Assembly (NCBI RefSeq): GCF_002101815.1
Contig: NZ_LQPM01000008.1
Span: 1-64,000 of the forward strand
Direction: 5' to 3'
Origin: Mycobacterium paraense
GTDB taxonomy: Bacteria; Actinomycetota; Actinomycetes; Mycobacteriales; Mycobacteriaceae
Length of the DNA: 64,000 nucleotides
The notes beneath the pieces were generated by a model that was not told the DNA's origin, ran no database searches, and worked only from the letters and a program-made list of their open reading frames with translations. Positions 62,792 through 64,000 of this stretch are shown here, one piece after another; position 1 is the stretch's first letter; every line of letters begins with the position of its first letter. A program made the position numbers and the translations under genes.

Positions 62792-63898
62792 ATGTCAGAC
62801 ACCAAGATAACCCTGACCCCCGAGCAGGCCGAGGCGTTCGGCCGCGAACTCGACGCCATCAAGGAACGCGTGGTCGCGGACCTCGGCGAAAAGGATGCCG
62901 ACTACATCCGCCGCGTCATCAAAGCTCAACGCGCGCTGGAAGTCGGCGGCCGGGCACTGCTGTTCCTGCCGCCCGCGTGGCCGCTGGGCACCGCGATGCT
63001 GGGCGTGTCCAAGATCCTGGACAACATGGAGATCGGCCACAACATCATGCACGGCCAGTACGACTGGATGCGTGACCCGGCGATCTCCGGCCGGTCCTTC
63101 GAGTGGGACACGGCCTGCCCCGCCGACCAATGGCGGCACTCGCACAACTACATGCACCACACGCACACCAACATCGTGGGGATGGACCGCGACATCGGCT
63201 ACGGCATCCTGCGGATGAGCGAGGACCAGCGCTGGCATCCTTACTACCTGGGCAACCCGGTGTACGCATTCCTGCTGATGGTGCTGTTCCAGTACGGCGT
63301 CGCCCTGCACGAGCTGGAGACCGAACGCATCCGCTCCGGCGAGATCCGGCTCGCCGACAAGCGCGAGGTGTTGCGCGAGATCTGGAAGAAGACGCGCCGG
63401 CAGACCCTCAAGGACTACGTCGCCTTCCCGCTGCTGGCCGGGCCGTTCGCCCCGTTCGTCTTCGCGGGCAATCTCTCGGCGAACCTGATGCGCAACGTGT
63501 GGTCGTACATGATCATCTTCTGCGGTCACTTCCCGGACGGCACCCAGGAGTTCACCGTCGAGGAGACCAAGGAGGAGTCCCGCGGCATGTGGTACTTCCG
63601 CCAGGTGCTCGGTTCGGCAAACCTGACCGGGGGCAAGCTGTTTCACCTGCTGTCCGGCAACCTCTCGCACCAGATCGAGCATCACCTGTTCCCGGACATG
63701 CCGGCCCGCCGGTATGCCGAGATCGCGCCCGAGGTGCAGGAGATCTGCCAGCGCTACGGCATCCCCTACAACCGGGGCCCGCTGCCGCGGCAGTTCGCCA
63801 CCGTCGTCCGCAAGATCGTCAAGCTGACCTTCCCGGACTCGTGGACGCGGAAGCCCAGCCCCGACCGGCCCGCCGATCGGGTCCCCGTCGCCGCATAA
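62792..63898 (+). CDS. Membrane fatty-acyl desaturase (DesA3-like)
   Basis: A 368-residue integral membrane di-iron desaturase. The three histidine boxes are HNIMHGQYD (His83, His87), HSHNYMHHTHTN (His118, His122, His123) and HQIEHHLFPDM. It introduces a double bond into stearoyl- or similar acyl-CoA, as DesA3 (Rv3229c) does with its reductase Rv3230c. This pair looks like a paralogue placed next to its own TetR regulator. ATG 62792 has GGAGAGGAG upstream, 26 bases after the reductase stop. Confidence 0.93.
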   Translation: MSDTKITLTPEQAEAFGRELDAIKERVVADLGEKDADYIRRVIKAQRALEVGGRALLFLPPAWPLGTAMLGVSKILDNMEIGHNIMHGQYDWMRDPAISGRSFEWDTACPADQWRHSHNYMHHTHTNIVGMDRDIGYGILRMSEDQRWHPYYLGNPVYAFLLMVLFQYGVALHELETERIRSGEIRLADKREVLREIWKKTRRQTLKDYVAFPLLAGPFAPFVFAGNLSANLMRNVWSYMIIFCGHFPDGTQEFTVEETKEESRGMWYFRQVLGSANLTGGKLFHLLSGNLSHQIEHHLFPDMPARRYAEIAPEVQEICQRYGIPYNRGPLPRQFATVVRKIVKLTFPDSWTRKPSPDRPADRVPVAA

Positions 63899-63918
63899 CG
63901 TCTCTGTCCCGCTTCTCA

Positions 63919-63936
63919 CCGGAGCATTGCCTCCGG
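63919..63936 (+). terminator. Small hairpin after the desaturase gene
   Basis: CCGGAG-CATTGC-CTCCGG, a 6-bp stem, 20 bases after the stop codon. It is a weak terminator candidate. Confidence 0.3.
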
Positions 63937-63961
63937 CCCGTTCCGGGGGACAATGAGGTGC

Positions 63962-64000
63962 GTGGAATGGACCGGTGCGCGCTACGCGGACACCCCCACG
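63962..64000 (+). CDS. SRPBCC/polyketide-cyclase-like protein, 5' end only
   Basis: Thirteen codons from GTG 63962 read VEWTGARYADTPT. The WTGARYAD start is typical of a family of mycobacterial SRPBCC ligand-binding proteins. ATG 63953 is in frame and may be the true start. The rest lies beyond the right edge. Confidence 0.55.
   Translation, partial: MEWTGARYADTPT

Overview
The window is GC-rich DNA (roughly 68-70% by eye) from a Mycobacterium, most likely a slow grower of the M. avium complex type. The evidence is a run of genes in the order known from M. tuberculosis Rv0107c-Rv0135c: ctpI, a rhomboid protease, an acyltransferase, ldtA, oxyS, oxcA, fadD7, fusA2, an Rv0121c-like flavoenzyme, pepA, treS, mak, fbpC, htdZ, fadE1, fgd2, a GNAT protein and a TetR regulator. 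These family and order assignments come from memory of the families and from protein lengths; no search was run. No tRNA, rRNA, CRISPR array, insertion sequence or phage gene was seen.

Layout. 1-2.9 kb: the 5' end of a secreted cutinase, then an SDR/acyl-CoA ligase pair. 2.9-13.4 kb: ctpI, a sulfate-binding-protein/SulP transporter pair, two small genes, a rhomboid protease and an SRPBCC protein. 13.4-28.9 kb: a large divergent catabolic cluster not found at this point in M. tuberculosis. Its leftward operon is SMP-30-like propeller, HutC-type GntR, CoA ligase, SDR and alcohol dehydrogenase. Its rightward operon is SDR, Rieske oxygenase, Baeyer-Villiger-type monooxygenase, SDR, CoA-transferase, ThDP enzyme and aldehyde dehydrogenase. 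Almost all junctions overlap or nearly touch. The shared promoter region holds two copies of GTCCAGACAA, one inside a perfect palindrome, which are candidate sites for the GntR protein.

29-36 kb: an acyltransferase with no ordinary start codon before its conserved N-terminus, a methyltransferase, and a magnesium-sensing locus. The latter consists of an M-box riboswitch, two tiny upstream ORFs, a small protein gene and an NRAMP-related transporter whose metal-site residues suggest Mg2+ rather than Mn2+/Fe2+. A quinone reductase and a lipoprotein follow. 36-51 kb: the conserved core from ldtA to fbpC (peptidoglycan cross-linking, redox regulation, trehalose-to-maltose-1-phosphate conversion, mycolyl transfer).

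51-64 kb: a MarR/ABC exporter operon, a phosphodiesterase, htdZ, fadE1, and a stress group (GAF-ANTAR protein, manganese catalase, hemerythrin-like protein, two acidic proteins). Four of these genes share a GTTT-N15-GGG promoter architecture of the SigB/SigF kind. Then come fgd2, a GNAT protein, and a TetR regulator divergent from a ferredoxin reductase/fatty-acyl desaturase pair. The window ends at codon 13 of another SRPBCC-type gene.
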